Source: Teredinibacter turnerae
GTDB lineage: Bacteria > Pseudomonadota > Gammaproteobacteria > Pseudomonadales > Cellvibrionaceae
DNA: 64,000 nt
Assembly: GCF_037935975.1 (NCBI RefSeq)
Contig: NZ_CP149817.1
Span: forward strand, 1,178,001-1,242,000
Direction: 5' to 3'
Part shown: positions 27,844-37,202 of the stretch, piece by piece
Position numbering within the stretch: the stretch's first letter is position 1
How the letters are laid out: each line of letters opens with the position of its first letter
Notes under the pieces: model-generated
Told to the model about the DNA's origin: nothing
The model's input: only the letters and a program-made list of their open reading frames with translations
The model's database searches: none
Position numbers and translations under genes: made by a program

Positions 27844-28413
27844 TGTTGTTGTGATTGCGGTTTTTCATTTCGCGCGTATTCGCTGCTGAATACCTCGAAG
27901 CTGGCGTAACGACAGTAAGACACGCCGCGAAAATCAGTTGAACTTCGGCAAGGTATAACGCTATTTGTTATTGAAATTTAAAGTGCTATTTAGCCGAAGA
28001 CTAAACACCTGAATGGTCGCTGAATTTTTCTGCATACTATTTTGAATACACATTCTGCGTACACAGTCGCATACGGGAAAAAGAGTTCAGACAACGCCGT
28101 CTGCACCGAGGAGGAAAGGCACAGATATCTTATTGTTATTGTCGGCGAGACTATATGCAAAAAGCGGGAGCAATGAAACTAGACGAAAGTATAGTTTTGG
28201 AGCAGGATGCAACCCGAATCTATTTCTCTTGTTAACAAAATAATTGCGATTTTTTATCGAAAAATACAGCACTAATTCGATTTGGTGATAAAAAACCTCA
28301 CAAAGTTTTTGTGATTTATATTTGCACCACACTTCTTTATTGCCGGTGCGATAGTAAAAACAGTCGTTAGTACGATTTTTGTGGCGCGAAAGTTTTTGCT
28401 GATGCGCGGGTTT
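27844..28413. other. AT-rich intergenic region upstream of the CE6/GH10 gene
   Basis: About 570 bases with no supported gene; an 81-codon minus-strand frame (28087-28332) has no motif or Shine-Dalgarno and looks like chance in AT-rich sequence. The right part holds a terminator-like hairpin for the next gene. The promoter and any control site of the xylanase should be in the left 240 bases but I cannot identify them. Confidence 0.5.
28291..28314 (-). terminator. Terminator-like hairpin after the 191-residue protein gene
   Basis: Minus strand: TCACAAA-AAC-TTTGTGA, seven base pairs with a 3-base loop, followed by GG and six T. The stem is AT-rich, so efficiency is uncertain. It lies about 100 bases after the stop. 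Confidence 0.45.
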
Positions 28414-28989
28414 TTAATGGGGCTTGAGAACAGCACTGAATTTGGCCTGGTGCACAGAAAACAGCGTATTTGCGGCGCTATCCGGACAGTCCAGTATCGG
28501 GTTTTCGATGTCTGTTAGATCTTGTTTACTACAGGCTCGCGCAATAAGCTCAAGCAGATGGCTGAATAGCTGAGAGAGCTCAGAATATATATGGCGGCAA
28601 CCTCGGGCGTGCCTGGCGAGATAGCCGTAAGCTGCGCATCCCATCCCAACAAAATAATCTTGGTTTATACCCTTGCGGCGATAGATTTCCGGAAATAATG
28701 CACCGATAAATAACGCGACATCGCCCAGTTGCCTCAAGAGTAAGCATCGCTCGCGGTCGTCGCCAGACTCTAATGCATCCCTGTACAGTAGTGCGAGGGG
28801 CCGAATTTCCATTTTTCCTTCGCTATAACTGTACAGGTTCTCGCTTCGCCCATAGCGGGCGAGCAGGTTGCCGGTGTACCACAGCGTGTCCTCCTGCGGG
28901 CGCGGTGTGATAGTCGTCACATGTTGGTGGAGTTGATCCCGAAAGTAGAGTTCCAGCGATTGTGTGAACCCAATGTTATTTGAATACAT
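28414..28989 (-). CDS. Conserved protein of unknown function
   Basis: 191 residues, no signal peptide or membrane segment; probably cytoplasmic. I do not recognise a named function. Conserved-looking stretches are LWYTGNLLARYGRSENLY, the Leu/Arg-rich RERCLLLRQLGDVALFIGALFPE and YFVGMGCAAYGYLARHARG, which suggests an all-helical fold. The frame runs up to 29148, but ATG 28989 is preceded by a strong Shine-Dalgarno (TTGGAGG, five bases before) and the extra upstream residues are low in similarity to a normal protein start. The gene stands alone, divergent from the S46 peptidase. Confidence 0.75.
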   Translation of the reverse strand: MYSNNIGFTQSLELYFRDQLHQHVTTITPRPQEDTLWYTGNLLARYGRSENLYSYSEGKMEIRPLALLYRDALESGDDRERCLLLRQLGDVALFIGALFPEIYRRKGINQDYFVGMGCAAYGYLARHARGCRHIYSELSQLFSHLLELIARACSKQDLTDIENPILDCPDSAANTLFSVHQAKFSAVLKPH

Positions 28990-29572
28990 ACAGCCTCCAA
29001 GGAAATTGTACCCCCGGGAAGTCGCAATAACTCGCTCGCGCGCAGCGCTTGCAGCGGCGATAGAACCGTATCGCGGCTCTGTCCCGGCTAGGTTCACGTG
29101 GGTTATCTCGTTTACTGTTCTTTGGTTTACTGTTTTTTTGTTTAGCAATATTCATGACTGCCACACAGCTATCTGCGCGTGCCCGTGTGATCCAACCGCT
29201 GTTGGCGAGAGGTAACCTGGTCAAGGCGGGGTAACTTATAGGGGCTGAAGGTAAGTCTAAGGAGTGCAGGTCAGTCGTGCGGGATTCGTCGATAAGGGAT
29301 CTGACAGGCTGGAATACCGACGTTCCAATCGCACCAGTAGCATGAAACCTGCATACACAGAGGCTCCGCTCAGGGGCTGATATGTTGTATCATTTGGGGT
29401 GCCGATGTCGGTGCGTGTTTGTAACTCAAACATCGTACAAGATACGCACATCGAGTTTGCTATGCTCGCTTAGGAAAGGGAATTTTTCTCTGGTATATCA
29501 ACCTTTGATATATCTACAGCTTTTGTAGCTGTCTTATTTAATGTTTTTTAGATTAATGACTAGGATCACGCA
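28990..29572. other. Divergent intergenic region
   Basis: About 580 bases between the 191-residue protein gene and the S46 peptidase gene. No credible gene: a 64-codon minus-strand frame near 29257-29451 lacks support. It contains two copies of a GGTTTACTGTT-like motif near 29113-29145 and a perfect inverted repeat near 29494-29512. Confidence 0.45.
29494..29512. promoter_or_regulatory. Perfect inverted repeat upstream of S46 peptidase gene
   Basis: TATATCAA-CCT-TTGATATA, eight base pairs with a 3-base centre, 60 bases before the peptidase ATG. It could be a repressor or activator operator overlapping the promoter; the regulator is unknown. Confidence 0.4.
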
Positions 29573-31762
29573 ATGAAAACGAAAAAGTGGCTAACGCAGT
29601 CGCTGGTATTGGGAGCTTTTACGTCCGCTACATTAATATCTTCCGTTCACGCTGATGAAGGCATGTGGGAACCCTCTCAAATGCCGGAAATTCGTGACAG
29701 ACTTGTCTCGGGCGGTCTCAAGATCGATCCGGACAACCTATCCAGTTTTGAAGACTTTCCTCTCAACGCGATTGTCAGTCTCGGTGGTTGCAGTGCGTCA
29801 TTTGTATCGCCCAAGGGTTTGGTAGTGACCAATCACCACTGTGTGTATGGCTCGGTTCAATATAACAGCACCACCGAAAATAATTTGCTGGAAGACGGGT
29901 TCCTCGCGCGAGATATGACAGACGAAGTGCCCGCAGTGCCCGGCAGTCGTATTTATGTTACCGAAGCGATCACCGATGTTACAAACAACATGACTCAAAA
30001 CCTGCGCGACGATATGAGCGGCATCGAGCGCTACAAAATGTTGGAAGACAATCGCAAAGCACTGATCAGCGATTGCGAATCCACCAATATTCACCGCTGT
30101 GATGTGTCGGCGTTCCATCAAGGTATGGAGTATCGCTTGATCAAACGATTGGAAATTCGCGATGTGCGTTTGGTTTATGCCCCGGCGACCAGCATCGGCA
30201 AGTACGGCGGTGATATCGATAACTGGCAGTGGCCACGCCACACCGGGGACTGGGGTTTTTATCGCGCTTACGTTGGCAAAGACGGTAAACCGGCCGATTA
30301 CAGCAAGGACAACGTTCCCTACACATCAAAAAGTTTTCTAAAAGTGGCAGCCGACGGCGTAAAAGAAAACGACTTCGTGATGGCCGCGGGTTATCCTGGA
30401 CGCACGAACCGATATCGCACCAGTGATGAAATCGAAAACCAGTTTACGTGGTACTACCCAGAGGCGCGCGCATATCGCGAAGATATTATCGCCACTATTG
30501 AAGAGTCGTCGCCCGCAGACAGCCAGGCGCGCCTGAATTACGAGAGCACGATTTCCTACCTCGCCAATTACGCGAAGAACTTTCAATCCATGGAGGAGAG
30601 TTTTCAGCACAGTGATTTCCTGGCGCGTCGACAACAGCAAGAGGAAAAATTCGCAGCCTGGCTGAAAAAAGATAGCGCGAGAGCCGCCAAGTATATGCCT
30701 GCAATCAGCGGGCTGAACGAACTGGTTGCGCAGAAGCAAGCCACTCGCCAGCTGGATTTGTGGCGGGGATATTTTTCGTATGCGACTCTGCCGAGTGTTG
30801 CTGAAGACTTGTATCGTTTGGCCGTCGAGCGTGAAAAACCTGATGCCGAGCGTGAACCCGGTTATCAAGAGCGCGACATGACACGATTTAAGCAGTCGTT
30901 GGAGCGTATCAGTCATCGTTATGATGAGACCGTAGATAAGGCCATACTAACCTACCTATTACGTCGCTACATGGAACTCGCGCCCGCCCAGCATTTAGCT
31001 AGCGTGGATAAGCAGTTTCGCCTGGGTAATAAGCTCGACGAAAAAAAATTGGCGAAAACACTGAATGGCCTGTACAAAAAGTCCTCGCTTGACGACGAGG
31101 CTGTTCGCCTTGCTTGGATGGACAAAAGTGTTGCCGACTTTAAGAAAAGTAAAGATCCATTTATTCAGTGGGCGGTTAACTCTTTTGATGAGCGCATGGC
31201 CCTTGAAGAGCACGACAAGGAAATTGAAGGTCAGTTTTTACACCAGCGCCCACTGTATATGAGTGCGTTTGTTGCCTTCAATCGGAGCTTGGGATTGCCT
31301 GTTTATGCAGATGCAAACAGCAGCCTGCGGATTACCTACGGACGTGTTAAAGGCAATCAGCCGAAAGACGGCCTGTTGAACCTGCCCTTTACAACCTTGG
31401 AAGGTATTGTGCAGAAAGATACCGGCGTAGAACCGTTTAACGCGCCGAAGGAAGAACTGGCGCTGATTCGCGAGAAGAAATACGGCCCGTATAAACTGGA
31501 TGCGATAAATTCCGTGCCGGTTAACTTTCTTTGTACGTTGGATATTACCGGCGGCAACAGTGGTTCGGCGACCCTTAACAGTAAAGGTGAATTAGTCGGA
31601 TTACTGTTCGACGGTGTATACGAAAGTATAATCGGCGATTGGGATTTCGACGATGATCTGAACCGCGCGATAGTTGTTGATGTTCGCTATATCCTGTGGG
31701 TTATGACCTATTTGGATAAGGCCGATAATCTGCTGAAAGAAATGTCCATAGTGCGCAAATAG
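29573..31762 (+). CDS. S46-family dipeptidyl-peptidase (DPP7/DPP11 family)
   Basis: Exported serine exopeptidase that releases dipeptides from the N-terminus of peptides, 729 residues. A signal peptide of about 27 residues ends at VHA. The chymotrypsin-like core has the catalytic His in VTNHHC (about 88), preceded by GGCSASFVSPKGL, and the catalytic Ser663 in ITGGNSGSATL. After the Ser the motif is GLLFDGVYES: the Gly in FDG matches DPP7-type enzymes (hydrophobic/broad P1), while DPP11 has Arg there for acidic P1. So a DPP7-like specificity is inferred. Located in the periplasm or on the surface; it would complement the S8 protease in peptide nutrition. Confidence 0.92.
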   Translation: MKTKKWLTQSLVLGAFTSATLISSVHADEGMWEPSQMPEIRDRLVSGGLKIDPDNLSSFEDFPLNAIVSLGGCSASFVSPKGLVVTNHHCVYGSVQYNSTTENNLLEDGFLARDMTDEVPAVPGSRIYVTEAITDVTNNMTQNLRDDMSGIERYKMLEDNRKALISDCESTNIHRCDVSAFHQGMEYRLIKRLEIRDVRLVYAPATSIGKYGGDIDNWQWPRHTGDWGFYRAYVGKDGKPADYSKDNVPYTSKSFLKVAADGVKENDFVMAAGYPGRTNRYRTSDEIENQFTWYYPEARAYREDIIATIEESSPADSQARLNYESTISYLANYAKNFQSMEESFQHSDFLARRQQQEEKFAAWLKKDSARAAKYMPAISGLNELVAQKQATRQLDLWRGYFSYATLPSVAEDLYRLAVEREKPDAEREPGYQERDMTRFKQSLERISHRYDETVDKAILTYLLRRYMELAPAQHLASVDKQFRLGNKLDEKKLAKTLNGLYKKSSLDDEAVRLAWMDKSVADFKKSKDPFIQWAVNSFDERMALEEHDKEIEGQFLHQRPLYMSAFVAFNRSLGLPVYADANSSLRITYGRVKGNQPKDGLLNLPFTTLEGIVQKDTGVEPFNAPKEELALIREKKYGPYKLDAINSVPVNFLCTLDITGGNSGSATLNSKGELVGLLFDGVYESIIGDWDFDDDLNRAIVVDVRYILWVMTYLDKADNLLKEMSIVRK

Positions 31763-31778
31763 CCGCGCTTTTGCTTCC

Positions 31779-31816
31779 ATTCGCCGCTACTTTAACACCA
31801 TCGAGTAGCGGCGAAT
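31779..31816. terminator. Hairpin between convergent S46 peptidase and tamB genes
   Basis: Perfect 13-base inverted repeat ATTCGCCGCTACT / AGTAGCGGCGAAT around a 12-base loop, followed on the plus strand by a T-rich tract within about 10 bases. It can serve both convergent genes. Confidence 0.65.
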
Positions 31817-31849
31817 TTGCGCTCCCTTTTTATTTTTTGTCGACTGCGA

Positions 31850-34800
31850 TTAATCCTTATTGCGCGCATCGTTTTTATCTGCTTGTTTCTTTTCTTCGGT
31901 CGCGGAAGGCAACTTGGAATCCCACGTGTAGGTCAAGTCAACGCTGTCGACCTTGCCTGAGGCCGCCTCGATTTTTAATTGCTGGGTCAGGCTGTATTCA
32001 AGAATAAATCGCCCGACGGCGCCCACCAGCCCATACTGGTATTTAACATACAGTTTATCGCTCACTTGCTTGCCTGCACCCACGGAGCTGGAGCCGGTGC
32101 TGCTGTCGGAATCAATCGTGATATCGGTCAACCCCAGTTCGCCGCCGATACGCTGTAGTGTCGGCAGGGCTTGGGCGAGCGCCATTGACAGGGCAGCGGC
32201 TTTGGCTTGTCCTTCTTCGCCTTTACCAACATCGGACATGGGTTTGCCCGTGAGCATGTAGGAGAGAACATCGCTCTCACTCATGCTGGGGGTGGAGTAG
32301 AGCTGAGTCTTTGGATGCTTGGCCGTGCCGTACAGCCAAATACCCGCTTTAATCTGGGTATTTAAACCGGTTGCCTGTGGGCGCTCGATAGTGCGCGCTG
32401 CGCGAACGTCGAGATTGGGATTGTCCATCGACCCAGTGAACACGATCTGCCCATGCTCTATTTTTAAATCCTGGCCATAACTTTTGTACTGCCCGCTTGG
32501 CAGCATCAGGCTACCCTGCAATTGCTGACGGCCGCTCGCATCGAGACTGTAGTTTAAATCGCCGCGAATTTGCGTTTTGAGGCCAAACCCTTCGAAGCGG
32601 ATATTATCTCCAGCAATAATGTTTAAATCGCTGGTGAAAACCAGTGGAGATGGTTTTTCCACGGGTTCTTCGCCATAGATCACGGCGTCTTCCGATACGC
32701 TGCTGGCTGATTTGGGGAGTTCCTTCAGCTCCATAAAGGAATCCGTAATTTTTACGCTGCCGCCAAGGTGCCAGCGAAGATCTTCTCCTTCCAATTGCAA
32801 GTGCGGACTGGCGGTAAAACGTCTGTCGGGTTGGTCTACTAACTGCAATTGTTCGCCGTCAATTTTTATCCGTGCGGCAAAGGGGAAGCGACCATTATCG
32901 GTCGGCTTTATATCGCCTTGCAGCGTCATCTCGCCGTTGCCGACAGCGCCTTTACCACGTAAATCAATTGAAGATCTGGCTGCGTCAATATCAATGTTCC
33001 AGTTGCGCAGCCGACTGCCTGTTTGCGGAAGAATAAAGCCGAATTCACTCAGGCTGACCTTCCCTGTGACCAGGGCATCGACGTTTTCTGTATTTTGCTG
33101 GTAGTGTAAATCGATGCGGGTCTTGCCTTCTAACTCTGCAATCGTAGGCACAAACGGTTGGATATAGGCCAGGGTGTCCAGAGCACCATCGATGGTAATG
33201 TCGATAGCGGGTTGCTTTTCCAGTGCAGACTTAACGGTACCGGCGACGCGTAACTGCTGACGTTTATCGATAACGGCACCAGCATCGATATTAACGACTT
33301 CCTGGTTACCCTCAATCCGCACGAAGGTTTTTTCAATCGGCAGATCCAGGTTGGGTTCGTCCTCGTTGCGGTAGTGAATGCTCGCATCGACTAAATTAAA
33401 TGCGCTCTCGATACTGAATGTCTGGGGAGCGAAATTCGCCAGCGTTGCCTCGATATTGGCTTTGCCACGCAACTCGCCTTCAGTTTGCCAGGTGGTAGGC
33501 AAGCGTTGCAGGTACTGTTTAAACAGGGTTTTTTCGCGGTCAAAATAAATCCCGTTTACATGCGTTGCGACTGTTAGGTCACGCTGTTCCCGCAGCTCAA
33601 CTGTGTCGAGGCATACTTGCGCTTGTGCCTGCTCGAGGCAAAAATCGTTCATCGCCACGTGCGCTTGCGATAATTGAATGGGGACAGTCTGCTGGAGTTT
33701 CCACTGCCCGAAACGCAAGCCTGTGCTGATATTCAGCTGTTGGAGCTGGATATCCCAGATAGCCGTATCCAGTGTATAACCTGTGCTGGACTTCCCCGCC
33801 TTGATCCCCCCGGTCATAGCCAAGGTTTCGAGATCCAGGTCCCCTGGTATCCCTGATACGCTGAGCGTCGCGCGATGTTTGGGCAGGCTGCCGGAGGCTG
33901 AGAATTCGATTCTTGTAATACCGTTACCCGCGGTCGCCAATTGTTCAGCGACTAAATCGAGTTTTTGCAGTTGTATTTTTTCCGGCGCGGCGAGCTGTAA
34001 ATTTTTAGCGATCAGCGCCATATTCGCTTTGCCGATCTCCGTGTCGGCAAAGCGCAGGTTTTGCGCATTGAGGGTGAATTGCGCATCGGGTGCGGTGGCT
34101 TTGCCAGCGATGTTACCCTCCAGGTGGCCGCTGCCGTTAAGCGCCTCGGCGATGGTATTCAAATTGCCCGCGTTGAAATCCAGGTCGAGTTTAATCGCCT
34201 GATTATCGATACCGTATTCGCCACTGGCTTTGAACTCGTTGACATCATTCTGCAGGCGCAATTTTTCCAGGCTGATTTTCTGCCCTTGCAGCTGTGCGAT
34301 TACATCACCCTTCAGTGGTTTTTTGCCGAGATCCAGGTTGGCAATTTGCAGTGTGATTTTACCGTCTTTCAGCTCTTCTTTATAACCGACATCCGCGTCG
34401 AGCCGGGCGGTAATTTTCGCGACGTCAATTTTTTCGCCAAGCCAGGCCTGTAAATTCAACTCGTTCAGTTGCAACTGTGCTTGCGCGCTAACGCCATTGC
34501 GCCAGTTTACTTGGGCGCTGCCTTGTAATTCTCCGCCGCTGGCAGGTGTCACCTGCAGTTCTTTCAATTCGCTGCTGCTGTTGGTCAAATCAGTAAAACT
34601 GTCGACAACAACGTGAAAATCCCCGGCACTGGTGACGATGTCGGCTTGCCCTTCGGCTTGCACGATTTGCGTTGTCAGGTGAATTTTAAAGTCGCCGTTG
34701 GGCGATTCCAGTTGCGGGATCTGTGGATGAGAAAAATCTTCCCAACTCAATAAAAGGTCGCATTCCAGAGGTTGTTCCGTCACACACGAGCCTTGTGTTG

Positions 34801-35443
34801 CTACGTGATGTGAGGGAAGGTTGAGCGCGATCTGCCACTTGGGAGCGAAGTCCAGTTTGCCATTTAAACGGTAGGTTTCGCCTTGGAAACCGGCGGCGAA
34901 CGTCTCAATATTTATCTTGCTGCCAGCAGCCTTTGCGCGAAGGCTGATGCCACTAACCTGCGCCAGGGATTGTTGTGAGCGAGAAAGTTGAAAATCTCCC
35001 ACGCGCAAATCGCTGAGCACTATGTTAACGGGCAAGTGAATTTTGGGGAGTGCGGGCGGTTCATCGCTCGTCGGCGGCGGAGGGGACTCAACCAGCGCGA
35101 TACTGAGTTTGTTCAGGTGAAAACGGCTGATACTTACCTGGGTTTCCAATAATTTTCGCGGCTGCCACTGCAGGTTAAGTCCCGTTGCGGTAATTTCCTG
35201 AAATCCCAGGGTATTCGTTTTCGCCGTCACCGTGAGCCGGGACAATTTTATTCCCTGCCAAAGACTGCCGTCCGCGTCCGCATACTGAATAGTAACGGGC
35301 AAATAGGGTTCGCTCACGTCCACGGCCCAACGAAATCCGCTGGTGGTGTTCAACAGCCAGAAAATACCGCTGGCGATAGCGGTGATAAGAACCAGTATAG
35401 ATAGGGCTATGCCGCGCAGTGCGTGTTTTATCCAGGGCTTCAT
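31850..35443 (-). CDS. tamB: TamB, translocation and assembly module inner-membrane protein
   Basis: Large AsmA/VPS13-like bridge protein, 1197 residues, that spans the periplasm from an N-terminal inner-membrane helix (about residues 10-31, ALSILVLITAIASGIFWLL) with a long beta-taco body. The C-terminal DUF490 domain is clear (about 860-1190), with GELGLTDITIDSD and GKQVSDKLYVKYQYGL, then a short charged tail rich in Lys and Asp. TamB works with TamA in outer-membrane protein insertion and probably phospholipid transport. The start overlaps the tamA stop by four bases, indicating coupling. Confidence 0.93.
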   Translation of the reverse strand: MKPWIKHALRGIALSILVLITAIASGIFWLLNTTSGFRWAVDVSEPYLPVTIQYADADGSLWQGIKLSRLTVTAKTNTLGFQEITATGLNLQWQPRKLLETQVSISRFHLNKLSIALVESPPPPTSDEPPALPKIHLPVNIVLSDLRVGDFQLSRSQQSLAQVSGISLRAKAAGSKINIETFAAGFQGETYRLNGKLDFAPKWQIALNLPSHHVATQGSCVTEQPLECDLLLSWEDFSHPQIPQLESPNGDFKIHLTTQIVQAEGQADIVTSAGDFHVVVDSFTDLTNSSSELKELQVTPASGGELQGSAQVNWRNGVSAQAQLQLNELNLQAWLGEKIDVAKITARLDADVGYKEELKDGKITLQIANLDLGKKPLKGDVIAQLQGQKISLEKLRLQNDVNEFKASGEYGIDNQAIKLDLDFNAGNLNTIAEALNGSGHLEGNIAGKATAPDAQFTLNAQNLRFADTEIGKANMALIAKNLQLAAPEKIQLQKLDLVAEQLATAGNGITRIEFSASGSLPKHRATLSVSGIPGDLDLETLAMTGGIKAGKSSTGYTLDTAIWDIQLQQLNISTGLRFGQWKLQQTVPIQLSQAHVAMNDFCLEQAQAQVCLDTVELREQRDLTVATHVNGIYFDREKTLFKQYLQRLPTTWQTEGELRGKANIEATLANFAPQTFSIESAFNLVDASIHYRNEDEPNLDLPIEKTFVRIEGNQEVVNIDAGAVIDKRQQLRVAGTVKSALEKQPAIDITIDGALDTLAYIQPFVPTIAELEGKTRIDLHYQQNTENVDALVTGKVSLSEFGFILPQTGSRLRNWNIDIDAARSSIDLRGKGAVGNGEMTLQGDIKPTDNGRFPFAARIKIDGEQLQLVDQPDRRFTASPHLQLEGEDLRWHLGGSVKITDSFMELKELPKSASSVSEDAVIYGEEPVEKPSPLVFTSDLNIIAGDNIRFEGFGLKTQIRGDLNYSLDASGRQQLQGSLMLPSGQYKSYGQDLKIEHGQIVFTGSMDNPNLDVRAARTIERPQATGLNTQIKAGIWLYGTAKHPKTQLYSTPSMSESDVLSYMLTGKPMSDVGKGEEGQAKAAALSMALAQALPTLQRIGGELGLTDITIDSDSSTGSSSVGAGKQVSDKLYVKYQYGLVGAVGRFILEYSLTQQLKIEAASGKVDSVDLTYTWDSKLPSATEEKKQADKNDARNKD

Positions 35444-37173
35444 AGATCGGCCCCCACACTGACGTGGATACGAAAATCGTCGGCACTGTTTTCAGGAAAG
35501 GCGACGTCCAGCCGCAGTGGGCCGACGGGCGAATACCAGCGCACACCCACGCCCCAGGCTTTGCGGTAGTTGGGGTTTTCATTAAAGGCGTCGCCAATGT
35601 CGTAAAAGGTGGAGAGCGACCAGCTTTTTAGAATGAGATGATCGTATTCAATGCTGCCGACGATCAACTTGCCGCCGCCGGTAATTTCGCCGTTTTCTTT
35701 TTCGATGCCAATGGTGTTGTAACCGTAACCGCGCACACTGTTATCGCCACCGGTATAAAATCGCACAGAGGGCGGTAACGCATTGATATCATCCATCAGG
35801 GTTCCTGCAATTTCCGCGCGCGCAATAAAGCGGCCGCGCTCAATTGGAGAGAAAATGCCTTTAACCCGGCTGTAAGCCTGTACAAAATTCACTTCCGACG
35901 CCCACATTTCGTGGCTGAATGTAATACCGGTTTCGAAGCGGTAGCCACTGGTTTGCCTCGGCTCTTCGCTCGCGTGTATCCAGGTCGCCCCGACACCTGG
36001 GACAATCAGTGTTTTACGAAATTTTGTTTCCTGTTGTTCCTGGTACGTTTCCTCCCGCAAGTTGACTCCCGCATTCACGACCCAGCCGTCGTTGAAGGAG
36101 TAAATCGAGCGCGCGCTGGTGGAGAGAGTGTTGCTCTGGTAAGCCTCGTATTCTTCTTCCAGATAGCCCGCGCTTAATTCGTACCATTCCTTTGCGGCAT
36201 TGTGCTTGGGAATGATGTAAGTGCCGAGTAATTCTCTCACCCGCTCGGCCAGCAGCGCATCTGCTCGCCAGTGGTGACCGAGATCGTTTAAATAGCGATT
36301 TGTGTAATTACCGCGTAAGCGCGCGCCCTGGTCGGTGGAATAACCGATGCCTGCGCCGAAACTGTGTTGCGGTGCCAGCGAGAGATCAAAATCCAGCGGT
36401 ACCAGGTGGTCGTCGTCTGCCTGCTCGAAGCGCGGTGTGATAATAACTTTGCGGAAGTAGTCTGTGCCCTGAAAGCGCTTATAAACATCTTGCAGTGCCA
36501 TTTCTGAATAGGGTTCGCCAGAAATATCTCCGGCGAGACGGCGTAAAAATGCATCGCGTAATTCCAGGTCGGGGTAGCGTTGTTCGCCAATGCGATAGCG
36601 GGGGCCGATTTCGAGTTTTAGGGCAACATCGGCGGCGTCGTCTTTGGGGTAAATAGCCAGTTCGGATTGAGTATATTTCGCTTCCCAATAACCAAAGCGG
36701 CGCGCAGTATCGAGCAGGGTACCTTTATAGCTCTCGTATTCGCCATGTTTTAGCGATCGCCCTGGCTTTAGTGTGGGGTGGGTAATTAATAGTTCCAGTT
36801 CCGGGACCAGGGATGCCGGTGCGCGATCAGTGCTGATGTTTATTTTGCGGTACTGCACGCGAGGGCCGAGCGTGACATCCAGGTCCAGCTTCCAGCATTT
36901 TTCGTTTTGCTCAAAGCGCTGCTTAATTTCGGTGTTGTAGTAGCCGTATGCGCGCACCGCATCCTGCACCTGTTGCGGCAGGTCGCGGCGGTACTGTTGT
37001 ACTCGCCAGGCGGGCAGTGAACAGCTTTCGCCTGCAAGTTTTACATGCGCGCGTATATTTTCTTCAATCTCGCCGTCCACGCCGTGGATGGACATGTCGG
37101 CCTGGGCTGCCCCGGCTGACGCTAGTGCCAGCAAAAAGCCCAGCCTGACGGCGCTTTTTTGTACTGTGTAGAT
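35440..37173 (-). CDS. tamA: TamA, Omp85-family outer-membrane assembly factor; start codon unclear
   Basis: Outer-membrane beta-barrel of the Omp85 superfamily that partners TamB. Three POTRA domains (IHGVDGEIEENIRAHV onward, about 25-280) precede a 16-strand barrel with GGDNSVRGYGYNTIG (the VRGY/F lid-lock motif) and a C-terminus ending in RIHVSVGADL. The only ordinary start in frame is TTG at 37134, which gives a 12-residue leader without positive charge. Reading on upstream, the frame stays open to a TGA at 37180-37182 and encodes a full signal peptide (TVQKSAVRLGFLLALASAG, cut after AQA). AGGGAG lies about 9 bases before an ATC codon at 37173, so I give that as the probable start. A sequencing slip in the six-A run is the alternative. 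Confidence 0.85.
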   Translation of the reverse strand: MYTVQKSAVRLGFLLALASAGAAQADMSIHGVDGEIEENIRAHVKLAGESCSLPAWRVQQYRRDLPQQVQDAVRAYGYYNTEIKQRFEQNEKCWKLDLDVTLGPRVQYRKINISTDRAPASLVPELELLITHPTLKPGRSLKHGEYESYKGTLLDTARRFGYWEAKYTQSELAIYPKDDAADVALKLEIGPRYRIGEQRYPDLELRDAFLRRLAGDISGEPYSEMALQDVYKRFQGTDYFRKVIITPRFEQADDDHLVPLDFDLSLAPQHSFGAGIGYSTDQGARLRGNYTNRYLNDLGHHWRADALLAERVRELLGTYIIPKHNAAKEWYELSAGYLEEEYEAYQSNTLSTSARSIYSFNDGWVVNAGVNLREETYQEQQETKFRKTLIVPGVGATWIHASEEPRQTSGYRFETGITFSHEMWASEVNFVQAYSRVKGIFSPIERGRFIARAEIAGTLMDDINALPPSVRFYTGGDNSVRGYGYNTIGIEKENGEITGGGKLIVGSIEYDHLILKSWSLSTFYDIGDAFNENPNYRKAWGVGVRWYSPVGPLRLDVAFPENSADDFRIHVSVGADL

Positions 37174-37202
37174 GGTAGATCACTCCCTTATAGCCTGTGC
37201 CG

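Noticed and set aside
28298-28314. Possible CRP site in TCACAAAGTTTTTGTGA
   Set aside because: The half-sites are in the reverse order of the CRP consensus (TGTGA then TCACA), and a following T tract on the minus strand explains it better as a terminator.
28087-28332. 81-codon minus-strand frame upstream of the xylanase
   Set aside because: AT-rich, no Shine-Dalgarno, no motif, and it overlaps the terminator-like hairpin of the neighbouring gene.
29257-29451. 64-codon minus-strand frame upstream of the S46 peptidase
   Set aside because: No protein-like composition or start signal.
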